This document shows, one piece after another, positions 8,617 through 17,180 of a DNA stretch of 64,000 nucleotides. The position numbers and the translations under genes were made by a program. Origin of the DNA: Hymenobacter jejuensis (lineage in GTDB: Bacteria > Bacteroidota > Bacteroidia > Cytophagales > Hymenobacteraceae); NCBI RefSeq assembly GCF_006337165.1, contig NZ_CP040896.1, positions 4,588,001 through 4,652,000 of the forward strand, written 5' to 3'. The notes below the pieces were generated by a model that was not told the origin of the DNA, searched no databases, and worked only from the letters and a program-made list of their open reading frames with translations. Numbering within the stretch: position 1 is the stretch's first letter; each line of letters starts with the position of its first letter.

Positions 8617-8623
8617 CCTCCTT
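8617..8623 (-). promoter_or_regulatory. Perfect Shine-Dalgarno upstream of infC
   Basis: AAGGAGG reads 5'->3' on the minus strand from 8623 to 8617, 8 nt before the ATA codon at 8608. It decides the infC start. The neighbours rpmI, rplT and thrS have no comparable site. Confidence 0.85.
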
Positions 8624-8859
8624 CTGAAAGGTGAGAAAAAGTCAATTTTCCGGGATCTCCCATGTGAGGCGGACCTCGCGAGGGCTATCAGCGGGCAAAT
8701 ATCCTGTTTTTTTTGGAATCTAAAAAAGTAGCTATATAAAATCCCCTATCTGCTTGCGGCCATCGGGGATGTAGCAACTTAGGCTTGAACGGACCTTGAA
8801 GACAATTATCAGGTCGACATTGTTCAAATCATCGTCCAAGCCTAAGTGCTGAAACACCT
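8624..8859 (-). promoter_or_regulatory. thrS-infC spacer with two inverted repeats (possible leader)
   Basis: This 236-nt spacer holds an 11-bp inverted repeat (8777-8787 with 8837-8847, ACTTAGGCTTG/complement). A second short stem is ATCCCC / GGGGAT (8741-8746 with 8765-8770), followed on the minus strand by a short T-run. Such structure ahead of infC could be a weak terminator, an attenuator, or part of the leader. This is inference from structure only. Confidence 0.4.
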
Positions 8860-10803
8860 TTATTTTGCTTCCATCATCTCGGCTACTTGAGCCTGGAAGC
8901 TGCGGATAAAGGCCTCAATAGGCATGCTGCCTAAGTCGCCCTCCCCGTGCTTGCGCACAGCTACGATGCCGTTTTCCTGTTCTTTTTCGCCCACGATGAG
9001 CATATAAGGCACTTTCGCTACTTCGGCATCCCGAATTTTGCGGCCAATCTTCTCGTCGCGATTGTCGAGTGAACCCCGTAATTCAGCCTGCACGAGCCGG
9101 TCGTATACTTGCTGGGCGTAGTCTTGGTACTTCTCCGAAATGGGAAGCACAGCGAACTGCTCAGGCGACAGCCAGAGCGGAAAATTACCAGCACAGTGCT
9201 CAATCAGGACGGCCACGAAGCGCTCCAGCGAACCAAACGGGGCGCGGTGGATCATAACAGGCCGCTGACGTGAGTTGTCGGGAGCTACATATTCTAGCTC
9301 AAAGCGTTCGGGCAGGTTGTAATCTACCTGAATTGTGCCTAGCTGCCACTTCCGCCCCAAAGCATCGCGAACCATGAAGTCGAGCTTCGGACCATAGAAA
9401 GCGGCTTCGCCCAACTCGGTTACGGTGGTGAGTCCTTTCTCGGCAGCGGCTTCCTGGATAGCAGCTTCAGCACGGGCCCAGTTTTCATCCGAGCCGATGT
9501 ATTTGGCTTTGTTTTCGGGATCGCGGAGCGAAATCTGAGCTGTAAAGTTGGGGAAATCGAGTGCTTTCAATACGTAAAGCACGATGTCGATTACCTTCAA
9601 AAACTCCTCCTTCACCTGATCGGGGCGGCAGAAGATATGCGCGTCGTCCTGCGTAAAGCCACGCACGCGGGTCAGGCCGTGCAACTCGCCCGATTGCTCG
9701 TAGCGATACACCGTACCGAATTCGGCCAAGCGCAGCGGTAGGTCACGGTACGAGCGGGGTTTCGTCTTATAAATTTCGCAGTGATGCGGGCAGTTCATCG
9801 GTTTGAGGAAGAATTCCTCGCCCGGATTTGGCGTCTTGATTGGCTGGAAGGAGTCGGCGCCGTACTTCTCATAGTGGCCTGAGGTTACGTACAACTCCTT
9901 CGCACCGATGTGCGGCGTCACGACCGGCAAATAACCTGCTTTCACTTGTGCCTTACGCATAAACTGCTCAAGGCGCTCGCGCAAAGCCGTGCCTTTGGGC
10001 AGCCATAAAGGCAAGCCGGCTCCTACCCGCTCCGAAAACGCAAACAGCTCCAGTTCTTTGCCTAGCTTGCGGTGGTCGCGGCGCTTGGCCTCTTCCAGCT
10101 TTTCTAGGTACTCGGTTAGCTCCTTGGCTTTCGGGAACGTGATGCCGTAGATGCGGGTTAGCTGCTTATTTTTCTCATCGCCGCGCCAGTAAGCGCCGGC
10201 TACGTTCAGCAGCTTCACCGCCTTGATCGGGCTGGTATCCGGAATGTGCGGCCCACGGCAGAGATCGGTGAAATCACCTTGGGTGTAGAACGTGATGCTG
10301 CCATCTTCCAAACGCTCGAGCAAGTCTAGCTTATACGGATCGGCTTTTTCGGTAAAGTAGGCAATGGCTTCGGCTTTGGGCACAGCACGACGCTCGTACT
10401 GGCTTTTCTTCCGGGCCAGTTCCAGCATTTTCTTCTCGATTTCGGGGAAGTCATCGGTCGAAATCGTGCGGCCTTCGCCCAAATCGATGTCGTAATAAAA
10501 GCCGTTTTCAATTGCTGGCCCGATGCCCAACTTCACGCCGGGATACAGCGCTTCCAGCGCTTCTGCCATCAGGTGAGCCGAAGAATGCCAGAAAGTAGCC
10601 TTCCCAGCCGTGTCGTTCCAGGTCAGGATTTCAAGGTTAGCGCTTTCGTCGAGCGGGCGGTGCAGATCGCGCACCTCACCGTTGACGCGGACAGCCAATG
10701 CATTGCGTGCCAAGCCTTCGCTAATGCTAGCAGCGACATCGTAACCCGAAGTTCCGGCTTCGAATTGGCGCACGGAGCCGTCGGGGAGCGTAATATCAAT
10801 CAT
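8860..10803 (-). CDS. thrS: Threonyl-tRNA synthetase
   Basis: Class II synthetase of 647 residues, starting MIDITLPDGSVRQFEAG (ATG at 10803; the 12-codon upstream extension is not conserved). Domains are an N-terminal TGS domain (1-65) and an editing domain with HSSAHLMAEAL (HxxxH). The catalytic core contains PMNCPHHCEIY (zinc Cys), RVRGFTQDDAHIFC (motif 2) and VMIHRAPFGSLERF (motif 3). The C-terminal anticodon-binding domain begins at ~545 (FAVLPISEKYQDYAQQV). It charges tRNA-Thr and clears mis-charged Ser. It is first gene of the thrS-infC-rpmI-rplT operon. A threonine-operator-like leader was not recognised in the 261 nt upstream. Confidence 0.97.
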   Translation of the reverse strand: MIDITLPDGSVRQFEAGTSGYDVAASISEGLARNALAVRVNGEVRDLHRPLDESANLEILTWNDTAGKATFWHSSAHLMAEALEALYPGVKLGIGPAIENGFYYDIDLGEGRTISTDDFPEIEKKMLELARKKSQYERRAVPKAEAIAYFTEKADPYKLDLLERLEDGSITFYTQGDFTDLCRGPHIPDTSPIKAVKLLNVAGAYWRGDEKNKQLTRIYGITFPKAKELTEYLEKLEEAKRRDHRKLGKELELFAFSERVGAGLPLWLPKGTALRERLEQFMRKAQVKAGYLPVVTPHIGAKELYVTSGHYEKYGADSFQPIKTPNPGEEFFLKPMNCPHHCEIYKTKPRSYRDLPLRLAEFGTVYRYEQSGELHGLTRVRGFTQDDAHIFCRPDQVKEEFLKVIDIVLYVLKALDFPNFTAQISLRDPENKAKYIGSDENWARAEAAIQEAAAEKGLTTVTELGEAAFYGPKLDFMVRDALGRKWQLGTIQVDYNLPERFELEYVAPDNSRQRPVMIHRAPFGSLERFVAVLIEHCAGNFPLWLSPEQFAVLPISEKYQDYAQQVYDRLVQAELRGSLDNRDEKIGRKIRDAEVAKVPYMLIVGEKEQENGIVAVRKHGEGDLGSMPIEAFIRSFQAQVAEMMEAK

Positions 10804-11010
10804 GTTCGAGTGGTTACAAAAAGAGGCGGAGGCCCGCAAGTTAGCAGCTTGGGGCGGATTTGATGAGTGAAAATAACGGGATTAGCCCCGCAATGGAAGT
10901 CGAATTCGGCCTCTGAAATGTGGACCAGCGATTTTTCTTCAGGGTTACAACTCTAAACAAAGTCAGTTTTGAATCAGTTGCCAGCACTTTACTGAAGCAG
11001 AAGCTTAATA

Positions 11011-11041
11011 TATAACTATTTGATAATCAGAATATTATAAA
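11011..11041. repeat. Copy of AT-rich intergenic palindrome
   Basis: TATTTGATAATCAGAATA is centred on TGATAATCA, the reverse complement of the TGATTATCA core seen at other loci. It lies between the end of the TPR lipoprotein gene (11065) and thrS. Confidence 0.5.
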
Positions 11042-11064
11042 ATAAGCACAATCGAGCTCCCCTC

Positions 11065-12177
11065 CTAATAGCCCGTGGGAGTTCTTCCAGACAGGGGTGC
11101 AATTGGCTCGATCGGAGCGGGGCGGTCCGCATCGGCAGCAGATTGGCGACCGCGTTCGCCTAGCTTCCAGACCTTGTAGGTCCAGTGCTTGTTGCCAGGG
11201 TTTTCAGCCACCAACAACCGGTACTGTGCCTGGGCTTCAAGCACTTGCCCAAGGCTTTCGTAGCTTTCGGCCAGCATTTGGCGGGCACCGGCCAGGCGCG
11301 GCGCACGGCGTAAAGCACGCTGCAAATGCGGCACTGCTTCAGCGTATTTGCGTTGCTTATAAGCCATAAGGGCCAACCGATAATCGGCGCGATACTGGGT
11401 TGAATCGAGTTGCACGGCCCGGGAGTAGCGGCGAGCGGCACTGTCGGGCAGGTTTTGTAACTCAAACTGACGCCCGTAATCATACCACAAAGCCGCATAG
11501 CCCGGTGCCAAGCGTAGCCCGCGTGCAGCGTAGGTAGCCGCCTCAACAGGCAAGCGGTAGGCATTCGACAGGAACGCCAACTGGTGCAGAATCTCGGGTT
11601 GGCGCGGATCGCGGCTCAGACTGGCCCGCAAATAATTCAGCGCCTGCACCGTGTCGGCGGTGGCGGCATAAGCGATGCCTTTATAAAATAGCGCCGCCGG
11701 GTGATCGGGCTCCTGTTGAAGTGTGCGGTCGAGGTGGTCGAGGGCGGCTTCGTAGCGACGAGCAGCCAAGTTGGTTTCGCCCACGAGCAGGTTGAGTTCC
11801 GGCGACGAATAGCCATGGCGCGAAGCTTCTTCCGCTGCTGCCAAGGCTGCCGGCAGCATATTCTGGGCCCGCAAGGCCCGTGCTTTGATAAAGTAAAACT
11901 CCCCCGGCGAATCGTCGAGCTCCAGCGCCTGGTTAATATCCTGCAGGGCGGCGGCAGTCTGGCCAGCATCGAGGCGAAACGCGGCCCGACGGGCATAGAG
12001 GCCTGCGTTGCGGGGCTGACGGGCAACGGCACCGTCGAGCTCGTCTGCCTGAATTTTGGGCCCGCTCTGCACGGTGGCAATGTTCACCATTACATCCGGC
12101 TGCTCGGTTGGCTCAGAGGAACCGCAAGCCGACAGCATTGTAACGGATAGAGGCCACAAAAGCCAGGAAAAGCGCAT
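11065..12177 (-). CDS. TPR-repeat lipoprotein
   Basis: 370 residues from ATG 12177 (MRFSWLLWPLSVTMLSACGS). The signal peptide ends in a lipobox LSAC, so the mature protein is lipid-anchored. Residues ~45-340 are at least eight tetratricopeptide repeats (for example LYARRAAFRLDAGQTAAALQ, and LAARRYEAALDHLDRTLQQ), giving a protein-interaction scaffold. The C-terminus is Pro-rich. The client and process cannot be read from sequence. The frame upstream to 12330 overlaps the preceding gene and lacks a signal sequence, so it is rejected as the start. It lies 75 nt after another TPR gene and is probably co-transcribed with it. Confidence 0.85.
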   Translation of the reverse strand: MRFSWLLWPLSVTMLSACGSSEPTEQPDVMVNIATVQSGPKIQADELDGAVARQPRNAGLYARRAAFRLDAGQTAAALQDINQALELDDSPGEFYFIKARALRAQNMLPAALAAAEEASRHGYSSPELNLLVGETNLAARRYEAALDHLDRTLQQEPDHPAALFYKGIAYAATADTVQALNYLRASLSRDPRQPEILHQLAFLSNAYRLPVEAATYAARGLRLAPGYAALWYDYGRQFELQNLPDSAARRYSRAVQLDSTQYRADYRLALMAYKQRKYAEAVPHLQRALRRAPRLAGARQMLAESYESLGQVLEAQAQYRLLVAENPGNKHWTYKVWKLGERGRQSAADADRPAPIEPIAPLSGRTPTGY

Positions 12178-12251
12178 GGCAACTATAAAATGAAAGGCAA
12201 ATACTAGTACTGCAAAGATAAGCGTCTGGCTCCGGATGCTCCACGTGTGCC

Positions 12252-13121
12252 TTATCGGCTGGGTGCCGCAGGCGCTTCCGGAGATGAAATCTTGAGCTTG
12301 CGTCGCATCTGATCGTAGAGAAGGCGGCAACGACGGCTTAGCTCCAAATCTTCGCTCGTGATAGGCTGAATGGCATTGGCCTCTTCTAGCACTTTATACG
12401 CCCGACTGAACTGCTTACGGTTGATGTGCACGCGGGCCAGATCGTAGCAAAATTGCAGGCGCTTGGGGTCGAGCTGATGCGCGCGTACCAACGCATCGAC
12501 CGCTTTTCGGCTACTGGCACCGTTGGGCATACCTCCCAAAAACAAACTACTAAAGGCGCGTTCCAAGATGTTATAATGATCCACGCGAAAGTGCCAGCGC
12601 CCCAGGAGTGCCCACGCATCGGCCCAATCGGGGCGGCGCGCCACCGCCATAAACACATACGGTTGCATTTCCTTATAGGCGTACAGCCGCCCATAGGCCG
12701 TGCGCAACGTGGCCTGAGTTACCAATGACAGTGCCACGGCATAGTTGGCTTCCGCCCCATCTGGGTTGACGGCCAGCGAGCGGTCGGCATATTGGCGAGC
12801 CAGCACGAAATAGGCGTTTTTGCGGGTTTCGTCGCTGTAACGGCCGCCTATTTTCATACTCAGCAACGAGGCTTGCCACAACGCATCGTAACGCCGGGGA
12901 TCGCGGGCCAGAATCTCCTCGTACTTGGCCAATGCCTCCGATTCGCGGTACTCGCGCTGCAATACGCGTGCTTCGGCCAGCAGTTTTGGAATGCTGACAG
13001 GCGCCGGCTGCGCGGCGTTGGCTTCGGTTCCCTCGCCTGTAGCTTGCGCCCGTGCAGTCTCGCCCCTGCCTACGAGCAGGAGAACGAGAAAGAGAATGCC
13101 AACACGCAGAGACGAACCCAT
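12252..13121 (-). CDS. Secreted TPR-like protein
   Basis: 289 residues with a cleavable signal peptide (MGSSLRVGILFLVLLLVG, then ARAQA). Helical repeats follow: LLAEARVLQREYRESEALAK (TPR 1), then YAVALSLVTQATLRTAYGRL and WALLGRWHFRVDHYNILERA. The latter resemble the regulator-of-microtubule-dynamics-like (RMD) TPR array, where 'W..lGrW...v' recurs. Predicted periplasmic. Function unknown. It forms a likely two-gene unit with the TPR lipoprotein downstream. Confidence 0.8.
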   Translation of the reverse strand: MGSSLRVGILFLVLLLVGRGETARAQATGEGTEANAAQPAPVSIPKLLAEARVLQREYRESEALAKYEEILARDPRRYDALWQASLLSMKIGGRYSDETRKNAYFVLARQYADRSLAVNPDGAEANYAVALSLVTQATLRTAYGRLYAYKEMQPYVFMAVARRPDWADAWALLGRWHFRVDHYNILERAFSSLFLGGMPNGASSRKAVDALVRAHQLDPKRLQFCYDLARVHINRKQFSRAYKVLEEANAIQPITSEDLELSRRCRLLYDQMRRKLKISSPEAPAAPSR

Positions 13122-13297
13122 ACAGAATTTTACTCAAAAACGCTTCACGAAAGCATTTCAGTATAAAGTATTGGATATCAGATAGTTATGTAAATATTAA
13201 TTACTCGCGTCTTTTGCAAATAACGATCTACCAAACCAAAACTTCTAAGCCAACGCCCACTCGCGGCATGAAGCTGACTAAGTGCGCCCAATTTGGC

Positions 13298-13334
13298 AAG
13301 AAAAAGCCCCGGCTTATCGTCCGGGGCATTTCTT
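13298..13334 (-). terminator. Terminator of parC
   Basis: AAGAAAAAGCCCCGG / CCGGGGCATTTCTT surrounds an 8-nt loop. It begins within the parC stop codon region and reads out toward a T-run on the minus strand. Confidence 0.75.
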
Positions 13335-16302
13335 AAAACAACTTTAGTTGCGATTTGGGTCGCCGAAGCAACGCTTGCGCTCGCTCCACATCTTCAGCCG
13401 TAATATCGACGGGGCCAGCCAGCTCCAGGGAAGCTTCGGGTACGGCCGCTGCTGCTTGGGGCCGCGGAATGGTGGCCGGACCGCGCTTTTTGGCCACAAC
13501 CCGGCGTTCTGGCTCGGGCGCTTCGGCCGTCAGGAGCGTGATTGCGTGGATCTTAAAGTAATTCAGCTTGTTGCCCATTGCCTTCCACCCTTTCACGTCG
13601 ATAAACTCGTGGAGCTGGATTTTCTCGGTCTCTTTGTCGGACTTTTTGTCCCGCTGCAGCTTCACCTCAATTTGTGGTTCTGGGTGCGCCGTTACGGCCA
13701 AGAGCTTCGAGCCTTTGGTTTCGGAGATGAACGTAAAGCGCTTGCCAATTGTGGTGGTTTCGATGTGGAATCGCTTGACGTAATGCACTTTTGTGTCGCC
13801 CTCCATATACACCGCTGAGAGCACCAGATCGTGCTCATTCTTGCGCAGCAAAGCAATGTTTCCGGTTTCGTAGTGGTTGCCAACATCGAAAGAGGTCAGT
13901 TCGTAGCTGCCGTCTTTGTACACCACCACAATCGTATTATCGGTGTCGAAGGAGCCTAGGTAACGACCGCGGCCTTCGGTGTTGAGGCGACCGATTACTT
14001 CATCATAGAAGATTTCGCGTCCGCCCAACGTGCTGTCACCCAAGGCTTTTTGCGTAATCTTCTTGACAGGCTGCTTGGTCACGATGTTGCCCATCGAGCC
14101 TTTGCCTTTGATGGAAAGCTCCGCGAAATCGAAGTCGAATTGCTTCACCCGCGCGGGTGCTTTGTCCGACAATTGAATGCTGACAATCTCCGACTCGGAA
14201 TTGGGATTCGCCGTCAGATACAGCACTTTCGAGCCCTTCGAGCCCTTGGTAAGATCGTAGGTTTTATCGCGCGTGATGCCCGTCACCAGGAAGCGCTTGG
14301 CATAGCTTATCTGCGAGCCGCCGTCGAGGTAAACCATGTTGTACACCAAGCGGTCGTCGTTTTTGTTGTAGATACCTACATGCAGAATGTCCTTGCCCAC
14401 GAAGGTTTTCTCCGCGATTTTGACCACCATAAACGAGCCGTCGCGCCGGATGGCAATGATGTCGTCCATGTCGGAGCAATCGCACACGAATTCGTCCTTT
14501 TTCAGCCCGTAGCCCACAAAACCATCTTGGCGGTTGACGTAGAGCTTCTGGTTGGCTACGGCTACTTTCTGCGCCGATACCACGTCGAAGGTGCGCAGCT
14601 GCGTTTTGCGTTCGCGCCCCGCGCCGTATTTCTTCAGTAGGTTTTCGAAGTAATGGATGGCGTAGCGCGTGATATTTGCCAGATTATCAGCCACTTCTGT
14701 TAATTCAGCTTCGAGACGTTGGATGTATTCGTCAGCTTTAAAGCCGTCGTACTTCGAAATGCGCTTGATGCGAATTTCCGTCAGGCGCGTTAGGTCATCT
14801 TCCGTGATTGCGCGACGCAGCACAATGCGTGTATCGTTGGCCTTTTGCTTCTCGCCGTCGATGCGCACAAACTTTTTCAGGCCGGCATCGATCGTTTCCA
14901 GAATCTCTTCCCACGTCTCGCATTCCTCGATTTTGCGGTAAATGCGGTTCTCGATGAAGATTTTTTCCAGCGAAGCCGAGTGCCATTTTTCGTGCAGCTC
15001 GTCCTGCCGGATTTCCAGCTCACGCTCCAGCAAGCGCACCGTTTTCTGGGTGCTCAGGCGCAGCATGTCCTCCACCATCACGAAGCGCGGCTTGTCTTCG
15101 ATGATGACGCAGGTATTGGGCGAAATCGAGACTTCGCAGTCGGTGAAGGCATAGAGCGCGTCCATCGTCAGGTCCGGCGACACGCCCGTGGGCAGGTGCA
15201 CCTGAATCTCGACTTCGGCTGCCGTGTTGTCCACGACTTTCTTAATCTTAATTTTATTCGCTTCCGAGGCCTTCACAATGCTTTCCATCAGCGCCGTGGT
15301 GGTGGTGCCGTACGGAATGTCGCGAATGACGAGCATGGTCTTGTCGGCCTTCTCGATGGTGGCGCGCAAGCGGATTTTGGCACCGCGCTGGCCGTTGTTG
15401 TAGTTGGTGATATCGCAAAGGCCGCCGGTCGGGAAATCCGGATACAGCTCAATATCACGCCCTTTCAGCACGTCGATGCTGGCTTTGCACAACTCGCGGA
15501 AGTTGTGAGGCATGATCTTGGTGCTGAGGCCTACAGCAATACCTTCGACACCCTGCGCGAGCAGCAGCGGAAACTTCACCGGCAACGTCACGGGCTCGCG
15601 CTTGCGGCCGTCGTAGCTGAGTTGCCAGTCCGTGATGTCAGGGTTAAATACAACGTCAAGCGCAAATTTCGAGAGGCGCGCCTCGATGTAACGCGGCGCG
15701 GCCGCGCCGTCGCCGGTGCGGATGTCGCCCCAGTTACCCTGCGTTTCAATGAGCAAATCCTTCTGGCCCAGGTTTACCATCGCGTCGCCGATGCTGGCGT
15801 CGCCGTGCGGATGGTACTGCATCGTCTGGCCGATGACGTTGGCAACCTTGTTGAAACGGCCGTCATCCATTTCCTTCATCGCGTGCAGGATGCGGCGCTG
15901 CACCGGCTTCAGGCCGTCTTCGATGGCGGGCACGGCGCGCTCCAAAATCACGTATGAAGCGTAGTCCAGAAACCAGTTCTGGTACATTCCGTTGACGGTG
16001 GCCACGTCGTGAATGGTTTCGCCGGGCGCAAATTTGGGCTCTTCCTCCGACTCTTCGGCTGGCTCGAGCACCGGTTTTTCGTCCACAGGCGCACCATGAT
16101 CACCGGTGCTAGTATCTTCAATAAGTATCTCAAAATCAGATACTTGTGAATAAATAACAGTTTCTTCCGTCGCGGACTGCTCCGCAGGTGTCTCGTCGCC
16201 CGTGGCGGGGGCTGACCCGAAATCAATGGTGTCGCCGGCCGCAAACAGATCAGCGGGCAAAGCGTGTGGATTCGGGTCTTGTGGATTATTCTCTTTTGAC
16301 AC
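13333..16302 (-). CDS. parC: DNA topoisomerase IV subunit A
   Basis: The strand-passage subunit of a type IIA topoisomerase, pairing with ParE encoded just upstream. The breakage-reunion domain starts at NGMYQNWFLDYASYVI (~residue 105). It contains the catalytic tyrosine in GAAAPRYIEARLS (Tyr 217 in the longest frame, 205 from GTG 16302). The C-terminal half has the degenerate beta-pinwheel of ParC-like proteins, with SKGSKVLYLTAN and TKGSKLLAVTAH repeats. An unusual acidic, Pro/Glu-rich extension of ~90 residues precedes the conserved fold. No ATG is available at the N-terminus. GTG at 16302 (MSKENNPQ) is preferred to TTG at 16338. Sequence alone separates ParC from GyrA weakly; adjacency to parE supports ParC. 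Confidence 0.9.
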   Translation of the reverse strand: MSKENNPQDPNPHALPADLFAAGDTIDFGSAPATGDETPAEQSATEETVIYSQVSDFEILIEDTSTGDHGAPVDEKPVLEPAEESEEEPKFAPGETIHDVATVNGMYQNWFLDYASYVILERAVPAIEDGLKPVQRRILHAMKEMDDGRFNKVANVIGQTMQYHPHGDASIGDAMVNLGQKDLLIETQGNWGDIRTGDGAAAPRYIEARLSKFALDVVFNPDITDWQLSYDGRKREPVTLPVKFPLLLAQGVEGIAVGLSTKIMPHNFRELCKASIDVLKGRDIELYPDFPTGGLCDITNYNNGQRGAKIRLRATIEKADKTMLVIRDIPYGTTTTALMESIVKASEANKIKIKKVVDNTAAEVEIQVHLPTGVSPDLTMDALYAFTDCEVSISPNTCVIIEDKPRFVMVEDMLRLSTQKTVRLLERELEIRQDELHEKWHSASLEKIFIENRIYRKIEECETWEEILETIDAGLKKFVRIDGEKQKANDTRIVLRRAITEDDLTRLTEIRIKRISKYDGFKADEYIQRLEAELTEVADNLANITRYAIHYFENLLKKYGAGRERKTQLRTFDVVSAQKVAVANQKLYVNRQDGFVGYGLKKDEFVCDCSDMDDIIAIRRDGSFMVVKIAEKTFVGKDILHVGIYNKNDDRLVYNMVYLDGGSQISYAKRFLVTGITRDKTYDLTKGSKGSKVLYLTANPNSESEIVSIQLSDKAPARVKQFDFDFAELSIKGKGSMGNIVTKQPVKKITQKALGDSTLGGREIFYDEVIGRLNTEGRGRYLGSFDTDNTIVVVYKDGSYELTSFDVGNHYETGNIALLRKNEHDLVLSAVYMEGDTKVHYVKRFHIETTTIGKRFTFISETKGSKLLAVTAHPEPQIEVKLQRDKKSDKETEKIQLHEFIDVKGWKAMGNKLNYFKIHAITLLTAEAPEPERRVVAKKRGPATIPRPQAAAAVPEASLELAGPVDITAEDVERAQALLRRPKSQLKLF

Positions 16303-16346
16303 AGCAGTAATAAAGTGTGGCGGACTTGCCACTTCCAAACAAAAAA

Positions 16347-17042
16347 CTATCGGTGCGAAGGCACCGCCGAAGCGGCGCTAACGGTATGCTCGTGCTCGTC
16401 AACTACGCCTTCGGCGACGGCCAAACCGTGGTTGGGTTGCAGGGGTACCACAAAAAACAGCGGGGTCAGCAGGTACACGGCAAACGCGGCCCATACGCTC
16501 ACCCACGCCAGGGCGGCTCCCAACGCGTAACAAATCGGGCCTACCAGCGAGCGCCCCAGCAGCGTACGCTTGGGCACGTAATGCGAGGCGTCGCGCAGCA
16601 AGTTGTCGTTGATGTAGCTGTGCAGCCACACAAACAGCAACGTATTGACAACCATTACGATACCAAAAAAGCTCACGGCCACCGGATTGTACGGGTACTC
16701 GCCCAGCAGCGCCGTCGGGAACGGAATGAAGGCCTGAGCCATCAAAAACAAAGCGTTGATCCACATGGCCGCGTAGCTGCAGCATCGGGCGAGGCTGAAA
16801 ATGTACGAATGATTGACCCAAAATTTACTGACCACAATAAAGCTAATGGCCCAGCTCAAAAATTTCGGTACCAGCAACCGCAGACCGTGGAGCAGTTCGG
16901 CGACGGAACCGTGCGCCAGATGCGGCACCTTGATCTCCAAGATCAACAGGGTGACGATGATGGCAAAGACGCCGTCGGAGAACGCCTCCACGCGGGTGCG
17001 GTGCAAATTGCCGCGGCGTAACAAGTCCAGCAGGGCAAACAT
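16347..17042 (-). CDS. TMEM175-family (DUF1211) potassium-channel-like membrane protein
   Basis: 231 residues, ATG at 17042. Six hydrophobic segments are visible, and the first carries RVEAFSDGVFAIIVTLLILE, the RxxxFSDGvfAI signature of bacterial TMEM175 homologues, which form tetrameric K+-leak channels. A second motif, VSKFWVNHSYIF (WxxH), matches the family. The C-terminal ~25 residues are soluble and low-complexity. It sits between parE and parC on the same strand: 138 nt after parE and 44 nt before the parC start. It is probably co-transcribed with them, with no obvious functional link. Confidence 0.85.
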   Translation of the reverse strand: MFALLDLLRRGNLHRTRVEAFSDGVFAIIVTLLILEIKVPHLAHGSVAELLHGLRLLVPKFLSWAISFIVVSKFWVNHSYIFSLARCCSYAAMWINALFLMAQAFIPFPTALLGEYPYNPVAVSFFGIVMVVNTLLFVWLHSYINDNLLRDASHYVPKRTLLGRSLVGPICYALGAALAWVSVWAAFAVYLLTPLFFVVPLQPNHGLAVAEGVVDEHEHTVSAASAVPSHR

Positions 17043-17180
17043 AAACAGAGATTGTGAGGGTCGGGCTGTTCAAAAGAGCAGTGCCCGGCACGGGTGAGTT
17101 CTGCACACTACAACCATTTCAACCTTCCGCAAATCTGCCGCATCAGCCGTAAACGGACCTGTACACAGCCCCACAGCGAT

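Noticed and set aside
8450..8731. Frame on the plus strand upstream of infC
   Set aside because: Covers the reverse of the infC leader and has no recognisable protein features.
14845..15957. 370-residue open frame on the plus strand inside parC
   Set aside because: It is antisense to a highly conserved topoisomerase gene; the His/Val/Arg-rich composition is typical of shadow frames in GC-rich DNA.
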